The notes: generated from the letters alone by a model not told the origin. Counted from the first letter of the stretch, positions 1 through 5,658 are shown. The stretch is DNA of 9,130 nucleotides from an uncultured Chloroflexota bacterium (GCA_937974245.1 CALJKV010000104.1:1-9130), one strand, 5' to 3'. A program made the numbers and translations.

Positions 1-2
1 TG

Positions 3-75
3 TGGGCAATAGAGGACTCGAACCTCTGACCCCTCCCACGTCAAAGGAGTGCTCTGCCAATTGAGCTAATTGCCC
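3..75 (-). tRNA. tRNA-Val (anticodon GAC)
   Basis: The reverse complement folds into a complete 73-nt cloverleaf. The 7-bp acceptor stem GGGCAAT/ATTGCCC is perfect, the D arm has GCTC/GAGC, the anticodon stem is CTCCT/GGGAG around the loop TTGACGT, and the T arm is AGAGG/CCTCT around TTCGAGT. The anticodon is GAC, which reads valine codons GUC and GUU. The discriminator base is A, and the genomic sequence after it starts CA, so the 3' CCA is probably added after transcription. It is not a selenocysteine tRNA: its acceptor and T stems have ordinary lengths and the anticodon is not UCA. Confidence 0.97.
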
Positions 76-88
76 AGGGTCAATATTA

Positions 89-116
89 AGTATACGCAAT
101 TCGTCGCAGTTTGCAA
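89..116 (-). promoter_or_regulatory. Sigma70-like promoter of the tRNA-Val gene
   Basis: On the minus strand there is a -35 box TTGCAA (116-111), a 16-nt spacer and a -10 box TATACT (94-89), which matches TATAAT at five of six positions. Initiation would fall near position 82, a few bases before the mature tRNA 5' end at 75. The tRNA therefore need not depend on readthrough from the glycosyltransferase gene. Confidence 0.6.
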
Positions 117-149
117 GGATGATTTATCCGTTTTTCGCTCAGTCCTATC

Positions 150-164
150 AGCTGCGCAGCAGCT
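150..164 (-). terminator. Weak hairpin after the glycosyltransferase gene
   Basis: A 6-bp inverted repeat (AGCTGC/GCAGCT) with a 3-nt loop lies about 20 nt downstream of the minus-strand stop codon. No T-run directly follows it, so termination here is only a possibility. Confidence 0.2.
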
Positions 165-181
165 TCAAACCCACCGATTCA

Positions 182-1021
182 CTATGTATCCGCATCTACT
201 ACCGGGGCGGGACGCAGCAGACTCACCAGAATCGCCAGAATCACTTTGATCATGTAGTAGACTGAACGCAGGGCCGTAATCGACGAGCGACCACCGGTGC
301 GCGGCTTCATCGTCACCGGGATTTCGTGCAGTCTGAGTCCCGCACGGTGCAGGAGGACTATCGACTCAGGTTCGGGGTAATCGTGCGGATAGACTTCAGC
401 GCACAGCAGGATCGCCCGGCGGTTACATACCGTGAAGCCAGAAGTTGGGTCGGTAATACGCTGCCGGGTGATGGTTGAAATCAACCGCGCCAATATCATG
501 CTCCCCGCCCGCCGGGGCAGCGATGCCACGTAGCCGCGCCCATCAATATAACGCGACCCGATCACCATATCGGCATCCTGTTGCGCCAGCGCGCGAATCA
601 TCACTGGAATGTCTTCAGGGTCGTGCTGGCCGTCGCCATCATTGCGCACCACCACCGCGTACCCCTGCCGGGCAGCGAACAGGTAGCCGGTCTGTACACA
701 TGCGCCAATCCCCACGTTATGCGGCAGATTCAGCACCATCGCCCCGGCCCCCGCCGCCGCGTTTCCGGTTGTATCCATAGAGCCGTCATTCATCACAGCG
801 ATGTCCGCCCAGGGCACACAATGACGTATCTCACCGATGACGCGGGCGATACTTTGCGCTTCGTTATAGGCGGGGACAATGACGAGGGTTTTCGGGAAAG
901 TTTCGGTATCCGGCATAAGTCGCTGGTCAAAAGCCTCATTGGATGGGCTGTTCCCATCATGAACGGCCTGATTGTCCAGCGTGCCGGGGAGGGCGTCAAG
1001 TCCTAATCGAAGATCAACCAC
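182..1021 (-). CDS. Family 2 glycosyltransferase (polyprenyl-phosphate glycosyltransferase-like)
   Basis: This is a GT-A fold glycosyltransferase of the dolichyl/polyprenyl-phosphate mannosyl- or glucosyltransferase type, which moves a sugar from a nucleotide-sugar donor to a lipid carrier at the inner face of the membrane. Visible motifs are VPAYNE (residues 49-54), a nucleotide-binding NDGSMD (78-83), the DxD-type metal motif in DGDGQHDPED (128-137), and DPTSGF (191-196). A hydrophobic stretch (about 253-270) near the C-terminus could associate with the membrane. The donor and acceptor cannot be told from sequence. The chosen start is GTG at 1021, which overlaps the stop of the upstream gene by 8 nt and suggests translational coupling. 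An alternative ATG at 916 would begin nine residues before the first motif, as in many relatives, but it has no clear ribosome binding site. The first 35 residues match nothing I recognise. Confidence 0.88.
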   Translation of the reverse strand: MVDLRLGLDALPGTLDNQAVHDGNSPSNEAFDQRLMPDTETFPKTLVIVPAYNEAQSIARVIGEIRHCVPWADIAVMNDGSMDTTGNAAAGAGAMVLNLPHNVGIGACVQTGYLFAARQGYAVVVRNDGDGQHDPEDIPVMIRALAQQDADMVIGSRYIDGRGYVASLPRRAGSMILARLISTITRQRITDPTSGFTVCNRRAILLCAEVYPHDYPEPESIVLLHRAGLRLHEIPVTMKPRTGGRSSITALRSVYYMIKVILAILVSLLRPAPVVDADT

Positions 1022-1607
1022 CCTGTTCTGAGTTCATCCCCCAGGGTTGGATGAAGGTTTCCGGCTCAACACCCAGGGCGTCCGCCACACGATTGATATA
1101 GTTGAAGTAGCCGATTACCTGGATCGCATCGTGAATAGCGCGGTCATCCAGCCCCAGCGCCCGCAGCGCATCCAGGTCATCGCGGTGTATGTCGGTGGGT
1201 GCCGTCGTCAGTTTTTCGGCGTAAGCACACAGCGCCGCATCTAGCGGGGAGAGCGGCGCTTCTCGCCAGTCACGGGCGATAGCGTGAACATAATCGTCAG
1301 CTTCCGCTTCCGTTGGAAACCAGTTGACCTCAGCCCGGAGGTCATGCGCATGCGCCTGCGTTCAGTAGTGGCAGTGGTTGGCGCGGCTGACCACCGTCGC
1401 TAACATCTCGCGCTGCGCCCGCGTGAGGGGGGATTCGCCATGCATAATGGCCGAGTAGAAACTGATGGACGTGCGCAGTGCCTCGGCGTTGGGCGTCATT
1501 ATCCGCACGATGTTCCACACCCGCCCGGCCCGCGTCCGCGCTTTGTCCAACTCCCGTTTGACCGGGCCTTCCGCTTCTTCGTCGGAAACCTGTTTGATAT
1601 ACGGCAT
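1014..1607 (-). CDS. AhpD-like peroxidase-related selenoprotein (UGA read as Sec82)
   Basis: Read through an in-frame TGA at 1364-1362, the frame gives 197 residues ending at TGA 1016-1014. It is a carboxymuconolactone decarboxylase/AhpD-fold protein of the peroxidase-related type, thiol enzymes that reduce peroxides. The N-terminal part has GRVWNIV (28-34) and LTRAQREMLATVVS (61-74), followed by NHCHY-U-TQAHAHDL. Residues E67, C79, U82 and H86 match the spacing of the AhpD catalytic residues E118, C130, C133 and H137, with selenocysteine at the second Cys position (CxxU). After the UGA the protein continues with a normal family C-terminal half, including ALCAYAEKLT and a helix with GYFNYINRVADALG. 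The 197-residue length matches relatives of about 190. The ATG at 1607 has the strong Shine-Dalgarno GAGAGGG (about 1611-1617). A nonsense mutation or sequencing error (TGC/TGT to TGA) is the alternative, but the downstream frame is intact and a SECIS-like hairpin is present. Read conventionally, it would be an 81-residue fragment ending just before the active-site residue. Confidence 0.85.
1325..1344 (-). promoter_or_regulatory. Candidate bacterial SECIS hairpin
   Basis: On the minus strand a perfect 7-bp stem, TGACCTC (1344-1338) with GAGGTCA (1331-1325), encloses the 6-nt loop CGGGCT. The loop starts 25 nt after the last base of the UGA. Known bacterial SECIS elements are hairpins just downstream of the UGA, with a small apical loop about 16-37 nt away and a G among the first two loop bases, and they bind SelB. 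Here the second loop base is G. The element lies within the coding sequence and encodes HDLRAEV. A 10-bp palindrome GCGCATGCGC (1355-1346) lies between the UGA and the stem and could compete or stack. Confidence 0.72.
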
Positions 1608-1625
1608 AGTCCCTCTCTATACAAA

Positions 1626-1650
1626 ACGGACCGGGCAAAACCCCGTCCGT
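1626..1650 (-). other. Leader hairpin upstream of the selenoprotein gene
   Basis: The transcript would carry ACGGAC pairing with GTCCGT plus an inner GGG/CCC, interrupted by one G-G mismatch, around a TTTTG loop and followed by TTTTG. It ends about 8 nt upstream of the Shine-Dalgarno sequence. It could be an attenuator, a weak terminator or a stabilising 5' structure; nothing else in the sequence chooses among these. Confidence 0.3.
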
Positions 1651-1688
1651 ATCCGGTTCATGTTTGTAGTTTATAGCATTTTCAGGCT

Positions 1689-1709
1689 GGGAGCGAGAAG
1701 CCCGCTCCT
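1689..1709. repeat. Inverted repeat ggagcg / cgctcc
   Basis: A 6-bp perfect stem (1690-1695 with 1703-1708), extendable by one G-T pair, encloses a 7-nt loop. It sits just upstream of the possible -10 box of the selenoprotein gene. It may be a terminator-like hairpin or one unit of a dispersed palindromic repeat. Confidence 0.4.
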
Positions 1710-1766
1710 ATCGCAGGTTCAGAACCCGGTCATCATCCGAGCCGGATTGCCGCAAAATTTTACTGC

Positions 1767-1789
1767 GCTGCAATTGCAGCGATTGCAGC
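1767..1789. repeat. 14-bp palindrome gctgcaattgcagc plus repeated half-site
   Basis: Positions 1767-1780 form a perfect 14-bp palindrome. The half-site attgcagc is repeated at 1782-1789, 9 bp after its first copy (1773-1780). Related ttgctgcaa-type words recur around 1829 and 1847. It could be a regulator site or simple sequence duplication. Confidence 0.35.
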
Positions 1790-1937
1790 AAGGTGGATGA
1801 TTCTGAGGGAAAAACCGGAAGGTAAGGGATGCTGCAAAATGCTGGAGATTGCTGCAAAAAGGAGTCGAAAGGTGAAAGTGCCGAGTAAAAAGTGCTGAAG
1901 TCTTGAGGAAATGCCGTTTAATGTGTGGGGTGGTGTG

Positions 1938-1955
1938 GGTCATCATATGATGACC
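1938..1955. repeat. Perfect 18-bp palindrome, operator-like
   Basis: The sequence ggtcatcatatgatgacc equals its own reverse complement over all 18 bp, with no loop. Perfect unspaced dyads of this length are typical of binding sites for dimeric transcription factors. No promoter could be placed confidently next to it, and it is about 330 bp upstream of the selenoprotein start codon. Confidence 0.45.
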
Positions 1956-2059
1956 ATACCATAAAAAGGGCAGCAGATGGTGAATTTTCGTTCAAACATT
2001 TGTTCAAAAATTGCAGTAGAAAGTGCCGAGCGGAAAACAGAGTTGAGGTTTGGACGAAC

Positions 2060-2083
2060 AGGGGCACACCGCCGTGTGCCCCT
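2060..2083. repeat. Strong hairpin aggggcacac / gtgtgcccct
   Basis: A perfect 10-bp stem (2060-2069 with 2074-2083) encloses the 4-nt loop cgcc. It lies about 90 nt downstream of the minus-strand hydrolase stop and could end that transcript. Its form (GGGGC-rich arms followed by CTAC) also resembles dispersed palindromic repeats in Chloroflexota and cyanobacterial genomes; that likeness is from memory, not a search. Confidence 0.55.
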
Positions 2084-2134
2084 ACTATGCAAAAGGCATG
2101 TTTCGCCCGTATCTGATGTTGTTGCGGGTGCTTC

Positions 2135-2158
2135 ACGGGCGAGGCACTCCCCGCCCGT
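2135..2158. terminator. Hairpin just downstream of the hydrolase stop
   Basis: A 7-bp inverted repeat (acgggcg 2135-2141 with cgcccgt 2152-2158) has a 10-nt loop and starts about 15 nt after the minus-strand stop codon. It lacks a T-tract on the minus strand, so it may be part of the same repeat cluster rather than a true intrinsic terminator. Confidence 0.35.
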
Positions 2159-2173
2159 TCTGAGTCAAACATT

Positions 2174-3733
2174 TTACTCCCCGGCCACCGTCACCCGCGC
2201 CAGCAGCCAGTCAATCACAGCCGGCATCAGGTCGGGATGCAACACCGGCTCCAGTGTCCCGTACTCGGACATGCTGCCGGTTTCGGCCTGCTGCAACAGG
2301 TGGTTCATGCCGGGGATTGTTACAATCTCGAAATCCGGGTTGACCGCTTGCGTCAGCGCCGCGTCCATCGCAGGCGCATTCACCGCCGCGCTCACCTGGA
2401 AATCCACACTGCCGAACACACCCAGCACCGGAATCGTAATCTGTGCCCAGTCATCCGCCGGGTTATGGTGGATAAACTGCTGGTACCAGGCACTTTGATA
2501 AATCGCCAGGGAATCCTCAATCTGTTTCTCGATCAGGGTGTCCAGATCGCCCAGCGCCGCTTGCTCGTCTGCCGACAGACCCGCGACCTGTTCACGGATC
2601 AGGTCAGGGAGCAACGCAGTTACTGCATCCCAGTCCCCAGCATCAATCAGCGGCATAAGCACTGCTTGCAGCGCCTTCTTGTCGTTGATCTGCTCATCCG
2701 AAAGCCCTTCGGCGATCATCGCGTCAATTTCCTGCTCCGTCAGCACGTCCAGCCCGCGCACCGCCGTCCCCGCCAGTGAGACGATAAACGCCACATCCGG
2801 GTCTTGCAGCGCCACCATCGGGGCGACAATCGCGCCCTCGCTGTGACCGATCAGGCCAACCTGCGTCGGGTTGATGTCTTCCCGTACCAGCAGAAAACGC
2901 ACCGCCGCGTCGGCATCCCCGGCGAAATCTGTCAGGTTTGATCCTTCGTACACTCCAGTAGACTGGCCTACACCCCGGTCATCGTAACGCAGCACCGCGA
3001 TGCCAGCCCGCGCCAGTGCGTCCGCAATCAGCTTAAACGCCTGAAGCTCGGAAACCGGCGCAAGGGTTTCGTTGCGATCCTGCGCCCCGCTGCCGGTAAT
3101 CAGGACGACTGCCGGGTGCGGGCCAGCGCCAGTCGGCAATGTCAGGGTCCCCGCCAGGGTCACGTCACCATTATCGAATGTAACTTCTTCTTCGGTGTAA
3201 GGGGCATCTGCTGGCAGCGTAGAGGTTGCACTGAGCGGGACGAGCGCATTCAGAACTGGCAGGAACACCGCTTCGTGCAGCGCGTCATACTCGGCGGCTT
3301 CGGCCTGGAGCAGAATCACATAGCTCTTGCCGTCTCCCTGCGCCAGCGCCATGTCCACCACAATCGTCATGCCGCCCGCCGCCACCTCAATCTTGTAGAC
3401 CGACCAGGTGAGACCATTGGCCTCGAGGCTATCCACCGCCTCCGGCGCTTCCGTCAGCCCTAACTGCGGCAGCAGAGCGGTGAGCAGCTGCTCCTGGTTT
3501 ATTGGTGCGGCCTGCTGCGCGATAACGACCACATCGGTGGCACTGCTTCCACGCCGCAGTACACCCGGTGCAGCCTGTGCCCAGCCCTCCGGCTGAACAC
3601 CCTGTACGCCAAACGCCTCGCTCGTATACGCTACGAGCATAATTTCGCCTTCTTGCGCTAATGCCGGCACGCCTGCAAGCAGCAGTGCCAGTCCAATTAT
3701 TCCGATGATGATATGTCGCCACGTTGTGGGCAT
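2174..3733 (-). CDS. Secreted alpha/beta hydrolase (esterase-like)
   Basis: The 519-residue product has a signal peptide (hydrophobic core about residues 7-24, ending PALAQ), so it acts outside the cytoplasm. Residues of about 30-170 form a separate beta-rich domain with a PsbP-like feel (inference). The alpha/beta hydrolase domain starts near 180. It shows the oxyanion-region motif TGSG (213-216), RYDDRGVG (249-256), the nucleophile elbow GHSEG with Ser298, a likely catalytic Asp444 in GSVDFQV and His478 in GMNHL. A helical insert of about 100 residues (roughly 325-425), rich in Asp, Glu and Leu, resembles a lid. The substrate is unknown; carboxylesterase or peptidase-like relatives are both possible. 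The start at 3733 is chosen over an in-frame upstream start at 3784 because AGGAG lies 7-8 nt before it and the signal peptide follows directly. It lies 130 bp after the DUF1992 gene on the same strand. Confidence 0.9.
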   Translation of the reverse strand: MPTTWRHIIIGIIGLALLLAGVPALAQEGEIMLVAYTSEAFGVQGVQPEGWAQAAPGVLRRGSSATDVVVIAQQAAPINQEQLLTALLPQLGLTEAPEAVDSLEANGLTWSVYKIEVAAGGMTIVVDMALAQGDGKSYVILLQAEAAEYDALHEAVFLPVLNALVPLSATSTLPADAPYTEEEVTFDNGDVTLAGTLTLPTGAGPHPAVVLITGSGAQDRNETLAPVSELQAFKLIADALARAGIAVLRYDDRGVGQSTGVYEGSNLTDFAGDADAAVRFLLVREDINPTQVGLIGHSEGAIVAPMVALQDPDVAFIVSLAGTAVRGLDVLTEQEIDAMIAEGLSDEQINDKKALQAVLMPLIDAGDWDAVTALLPDLIREQVAGLSADEQAALGDLDTLIEKQIEDSLAIYQSAWYQQFIHHNPADDWAQITIPVLGVFGSVDFQVSAAVNAPAMDAALTQAVNPDFEIVTIPGMNHLLQQAETGSMSEYGTLEPVLHPDLMPAVIDWLLARVTVAGE

Positions 3734-3750
3734 TGTGTTCTCCTGTCTTA

Positions 3751-3791
3751 GCCGGATAGCCGGATAGCCGGATAGCAGCGTCACTATCCGG
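3751..3791. repeat. Three tandem gccggata repeats with an inverted copy
   Basis: Three exact 8-bp copies of gccggata run from 3751 to 3774 in the hydrolase leader, 17 bp before its start codon. An inverted copy (ctatccgg, 3784-3791) can pair with the nearest repeat (3768-3775) as an 8-bp stem with an 8-nt loop. In RNA it could pair instead with the other copies. The array sits just upstream of the ribosome binding site. Confidence 0.7.
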
Positions 3792-3863
3792 GGCTAGCGA
3801 ACTATCCAGGCAAGTGTAACCGGCAGGATAAAGCCGGGGTATAGCCGCCGGAGAGCCTTTTTC

Positions 3864-4322
3864 CTATTCAGCCAGCAGACGTGCCAGGGTTCGCTCCAGA
3901 TCGAAGAATGGCTTATGTGTGACTCCCGGTGGCAGTTGCAGATTATAAGCGAGTACCGCTTTGTTGAACTGGTCAACCGCTTCACGCAGCGTCGCTTGTG
4001 TTGTCTTCCACGCCAATTCCACCCCATAAGAATCACCGCCCGGCGGCACCGCTGCGGCCCGCGTCTGGTATTGGCGGGCGGCTTTCTCAACCCGTGCCGT
4101 CAGTTGGTCGCGTCGGCTGTCCAGTTCCCCGGCGAGCATCACCCAGTCCGGCAACAGCTCGTTATCCTTGAGGATTTTGTGCGCCATCCGCAGTTCCGGC
4201 GGGGTGTGTTTGTCATCATCCAGGCGCAGCGGTTGACCATGCCCGGGCTTATCGTCCATGTTGCCATCGCCAATTGCCTGGCGGATGGCGCGATCAATAT
4301 ACGATTCCCAGTCACGGCGCAT
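3864..4322 (-). CDS. DUF1992 (DnaJ C28-like) domain protein
   Basis: This 152-residue cytoplasmic protein matches the DUF1992 pattern known from bacterial proteins and from eukaryotic DNAJC28. It has an N-terminal helix ESYIDRAIRQAIGDGNM, then a KPGHGQPLRLDD loop (25-36) and the helix MAHKILKDNELLPDWV (46-61). The C-terminal half is helical and charged, probably a coiled coil (about 62-150), with no J domain. The molecular function of the family is not established. The ATG at 4322 is preceded by a strong AGGAGG 6 nt away. It lies 42 bp downstream of the LysM/lamin-tail gene on the same strand and is probably co-transcribed with it, though nothing in the sequence links their functions. Confidence 0.88.
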   Translation of the reverse strand: MRRDWESYIDRAIRQAIGDGNMDDKPGHGQPLRLDDDKHTPPELRMAHKILKDNELLPDWVMLAGELDSRRDQLTARVEKAARQYQTRAAAVPPGGDSYGVELAWKTTQATLREAVDQFNKAVLAYNLQLPPGVTHKPFFDLERTLARLLAE

Positions 4323-4364
4323 AACGGCCTCCTAAAATGGGAAACTAAAGGCCAACAGCCAGCC

Positions 4365-5315
4365 TTATCCTGGCAGGCGGTAGGTGGACTGTACCACGCC
4401 GTTCGCGTCGCGCAGCGTCAGCACGTCGCCGGGTTCGCCCAGCACCGCCGTACTGCGGTTCCAGAACAGCACCGCCGGCGTATCCTGCCCGATGCGCGTA
4501 TACAGCACCACCCGCGCATTCGAGAACAGCAGGCGTTCTGTAAATGTATACTCGTTGCCTTCGCCATCGGTGAGTGTCCAGCCGTTGAGGTTGATGGTAT
4601 TGCCAACGTTACGAATTGCCACACCTTCCGCCGTCACATCACCCGCGCTGATCACCTCGACAATTTCGACCTGGGCGCTGGATGCGGTGGGCGGCAGGGT
4701 CAGGGTTGGCCGGGGTGTGGGCGTGCTTTCGACACCCGGCACGGCCTCCTGGGTAACTTCGGCAATTGGCTCAGGCGTCTCTGGGAAGACTTCCTGTAGG
4801 GTCAGAGTGCAACCTTCCAGCGGCACAATCAACTGGTCGCCAATCTGGATATTGGTGGCCGATGTTTCGTCCAACCCATTGACGGCCATCAGATCAAAAC
4901 CGCTGACACCATAAATTTCCGCGATGCCAAAGGGCGTGTCATTGGCTTCAACCGTGTGCAGGATACAGTTGGGTGGCAGTGCCGTCGTCGCGAACCCGGT
5001 TCCTTCGCCGCTTGGTTGTACACCTTGTGCTTCGGCCCCCAGGGTTGGATTAGCCGCGCCAGGTTGTGTTGTTTCCAGAATCCCGGTTGGCAGGGCGCCA
5101 ATCGAACCCGGCAGGGGCGTAGCCGTAATCACCCGCACCACTGGCCCGGCATTTGGGTCCGTCGTGGCCGTCACCAGTACCGGTACGGTAATCACCATCG
5201 GTTGGCCGCTTGTGCCGGCAGCCGGTTGAGAAGTCAGGGAGATCACCGCGTAGGCGACTCCCATTGTAATCAAGATATTCAGAACAACTATCAGAAAAAA
5301 CGTGCGTTTACGCAT
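4365..5315 (-). CDS. Membrane-anchored LysM and lamin-tail domain protein
   Basis: The 316-residue product has an uncleaved-looking N-terminal membrane segment (about 6-27) after MRKR, so the rest should face outside. A Thr/Pro/Gly-rich low-complexity linker (28-115) leads to a LysM-like domain (117-169: HTVEANDTPFGIAEIYGV through IQIGDQLIVP), bounded by Cys117 and Cys169, which may form a disulfide. A second Pro/Thr linker (about 177-213) contains STPTPRPTLTLPPT. The C-terminal domain (214-316) fits a lamin-tail (LTD) beta-sandwich: VEIVEVISAG, IRNVGNTINLNGWTLTD, and a late FWNRSTAVLGEPGDVLTLRDANG. LysM domains bind peptidoglycan or related glycans; LTD domains occur in many secreted bacterial proteins, where their role is unclear. 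The start has GAGGAA 5 nt before ATG. A structural cell-wall role is inferred. Confidence 0.85.
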   Translation of the reverse strand: MRKRTFFLIVVLNILITMGVAYAVISLTSQPAAGTSGQPMVITVPVLVTATTDPNAGPVVRVITATPLPGSIGALPTGILETTQPGAANPTLGAEAQGVQPSGEGTGFATTALPPNCILHTVEANDTPFGIAEIYGVSGFDLMAVNGLDETSATNIQIGDQLIVPLEGCTLTLQEVFPETPEPIAEVTQEAVPGVESTPTPRPTLTLPPTASSAQVEIVEVISAGDVTAEGVAIRNVGNTINLNGWTLTDGEGNEYTFTERLLFSNARVVLYTRIGQDTPAVLFWNRSTAVLGEPGDVLTLRDANGVVQSTYRLPG

Positions 5316-5352
5316 GGATTCCTCGTTCGCTCAGCCCATACTCGTGCTAATC

Positions 5353-5392
5353 CCCACACCTGAATATTAACACAGCGTACGGTGTGGGACAA
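5353..5392 (-). promoter_or_regulatory. Promoter of the LysM/lamin-tail gene with overlapping inverted repeat
   Basis: On the minus strand TTGTCC (5392-5387), a 17-nt spacer and TAATAT (5369-5364) form a sigma70-like promoter, giving a leader of about 40 nt. An 8-bp inverted repeat, cccacacc (5353-5360) and ggtgtggg (5381-5388), brackets the -10 box and overlaps the -35 box, with 20 bp between the arms. This is a plausible repressor site. Confidence 0.45.
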
Positions 5393-5594
5393 TTTCGGCT
5401 GTCTTTCAACCGGTCCGGATGCCCAACTACCTCCCTGAAAAACAGGTCAAGACAGGTCACCTTACGGAACATTTCTTGGTACGTTCATGCGTCATCGCCC
5501 CCATAGGACTGACCTCGATAGTTTGCCAGGGCGGCGTAGGGAAGGCGTAGGGGAATAATGGGCCGTAATGACCCAATTTGGACTCATCTTCATC

Positions 5595-5622
5595 TTTACA
5601 TGGTTGAGAAAGTGTTTAAGAT
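5595..5622 (+). promoter_or_regulatory. Candidate promoter of the LysM lipoprotein gene
   Basis: TTTACA (5595-5600) and TAAGAT (5617-5622) are separated by 16 nt and match the sigma70 boxes at five and four of six positions. Transcription would start near 5629, giving a leader of about 30 nt. Confidence 0.38.
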
Positions 5623-5658
5623 AACAATTAACCTTACAACGCATGAAAGGCATGATAG

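Larger units (their letters stand above)
1608..2173. other. Non-coding intergenic region with palindromes
   Basis: No convincing gene lies between the hydrolase stop and the selenoprotein start. The frames present are short, of unusual composition (Cys-, His- and Phe-rich) and lack ribosome binding sites. The region is more A/T-rich than its neighbours and holds several separate inverted repeats, listed individually. A TATAAA (1675-1670, minus strand) could be a -10 box for the selenoprotein gene, but no good -35 box accompanies it. The 12-mer gaaagtgccgag occurs twice (1874-1885 and 2020-2031), and gttcaaa occurs twice 12 bp apart (1990-1996 and 2002-2008). Confidence 0.6.
5316..5658. other. 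Divergent intergenic region
   Basis: This non-coding stretch separates two divergent envelope-protein genes and contains a candidate promoter for each. The middle (about 5400-5590) shows no gene. It holds a direct repeat acaggtca (5442-5449 and 5452-5459) spaced 10 bp, about one helical turn, and a short duplication of ggcgtaggg near 5533 and 5544. Confidence 0.6.

Noticed and set aside
3..75. Possible selenocysteine tRNA (selC) near the selenoprotein
   Set aside because: The anticodon is GAC and the arm lengths are those of an ordinary tRNA-Val.
1362..1607. A complete 81-residue truncated peroxidase-related protein ending at the TGA at 1362-1364
   Set aside because: The truncation removes half of the conserved fold and the second active-site residue, while the same frame continues with the family's missing C-terminal half and a SECIS-like hairpin. 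A pseudogene with a single nonsense change remains the main alternative.
1719..1946. A 75-codon minus-strand frame in the intergenic region
   Set aside because: The product is rich in His, Phe, Cys and Thr, matches no family I recognise, and lacks a Shine-Dalgarno sequence.
1751..2040. Clustered short repeats as a possible CRISPR array or replication origin
   Set aside because: The repeats are short, irregular and unevenly spaced, with no constant repeat-spacer unit. No DnaA-box series or origin-associated genes are visible.
1977..2498. A 173-codon plus-strand frame
   Set aside because: Its latter part is antisense to the strongly supported hydrolase, and the rest lies in the palindromic non-coding region with no ribosome binding site or recognisable domain.
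3915..4799. A 294-codon plus-strand frame
   Set aside because: It is antisense to both the DUF1992 gene and the LysM/lamin-tail gene, crosses their boundary, and has no domain pattern; it is a by-product of GC-rich codon use.
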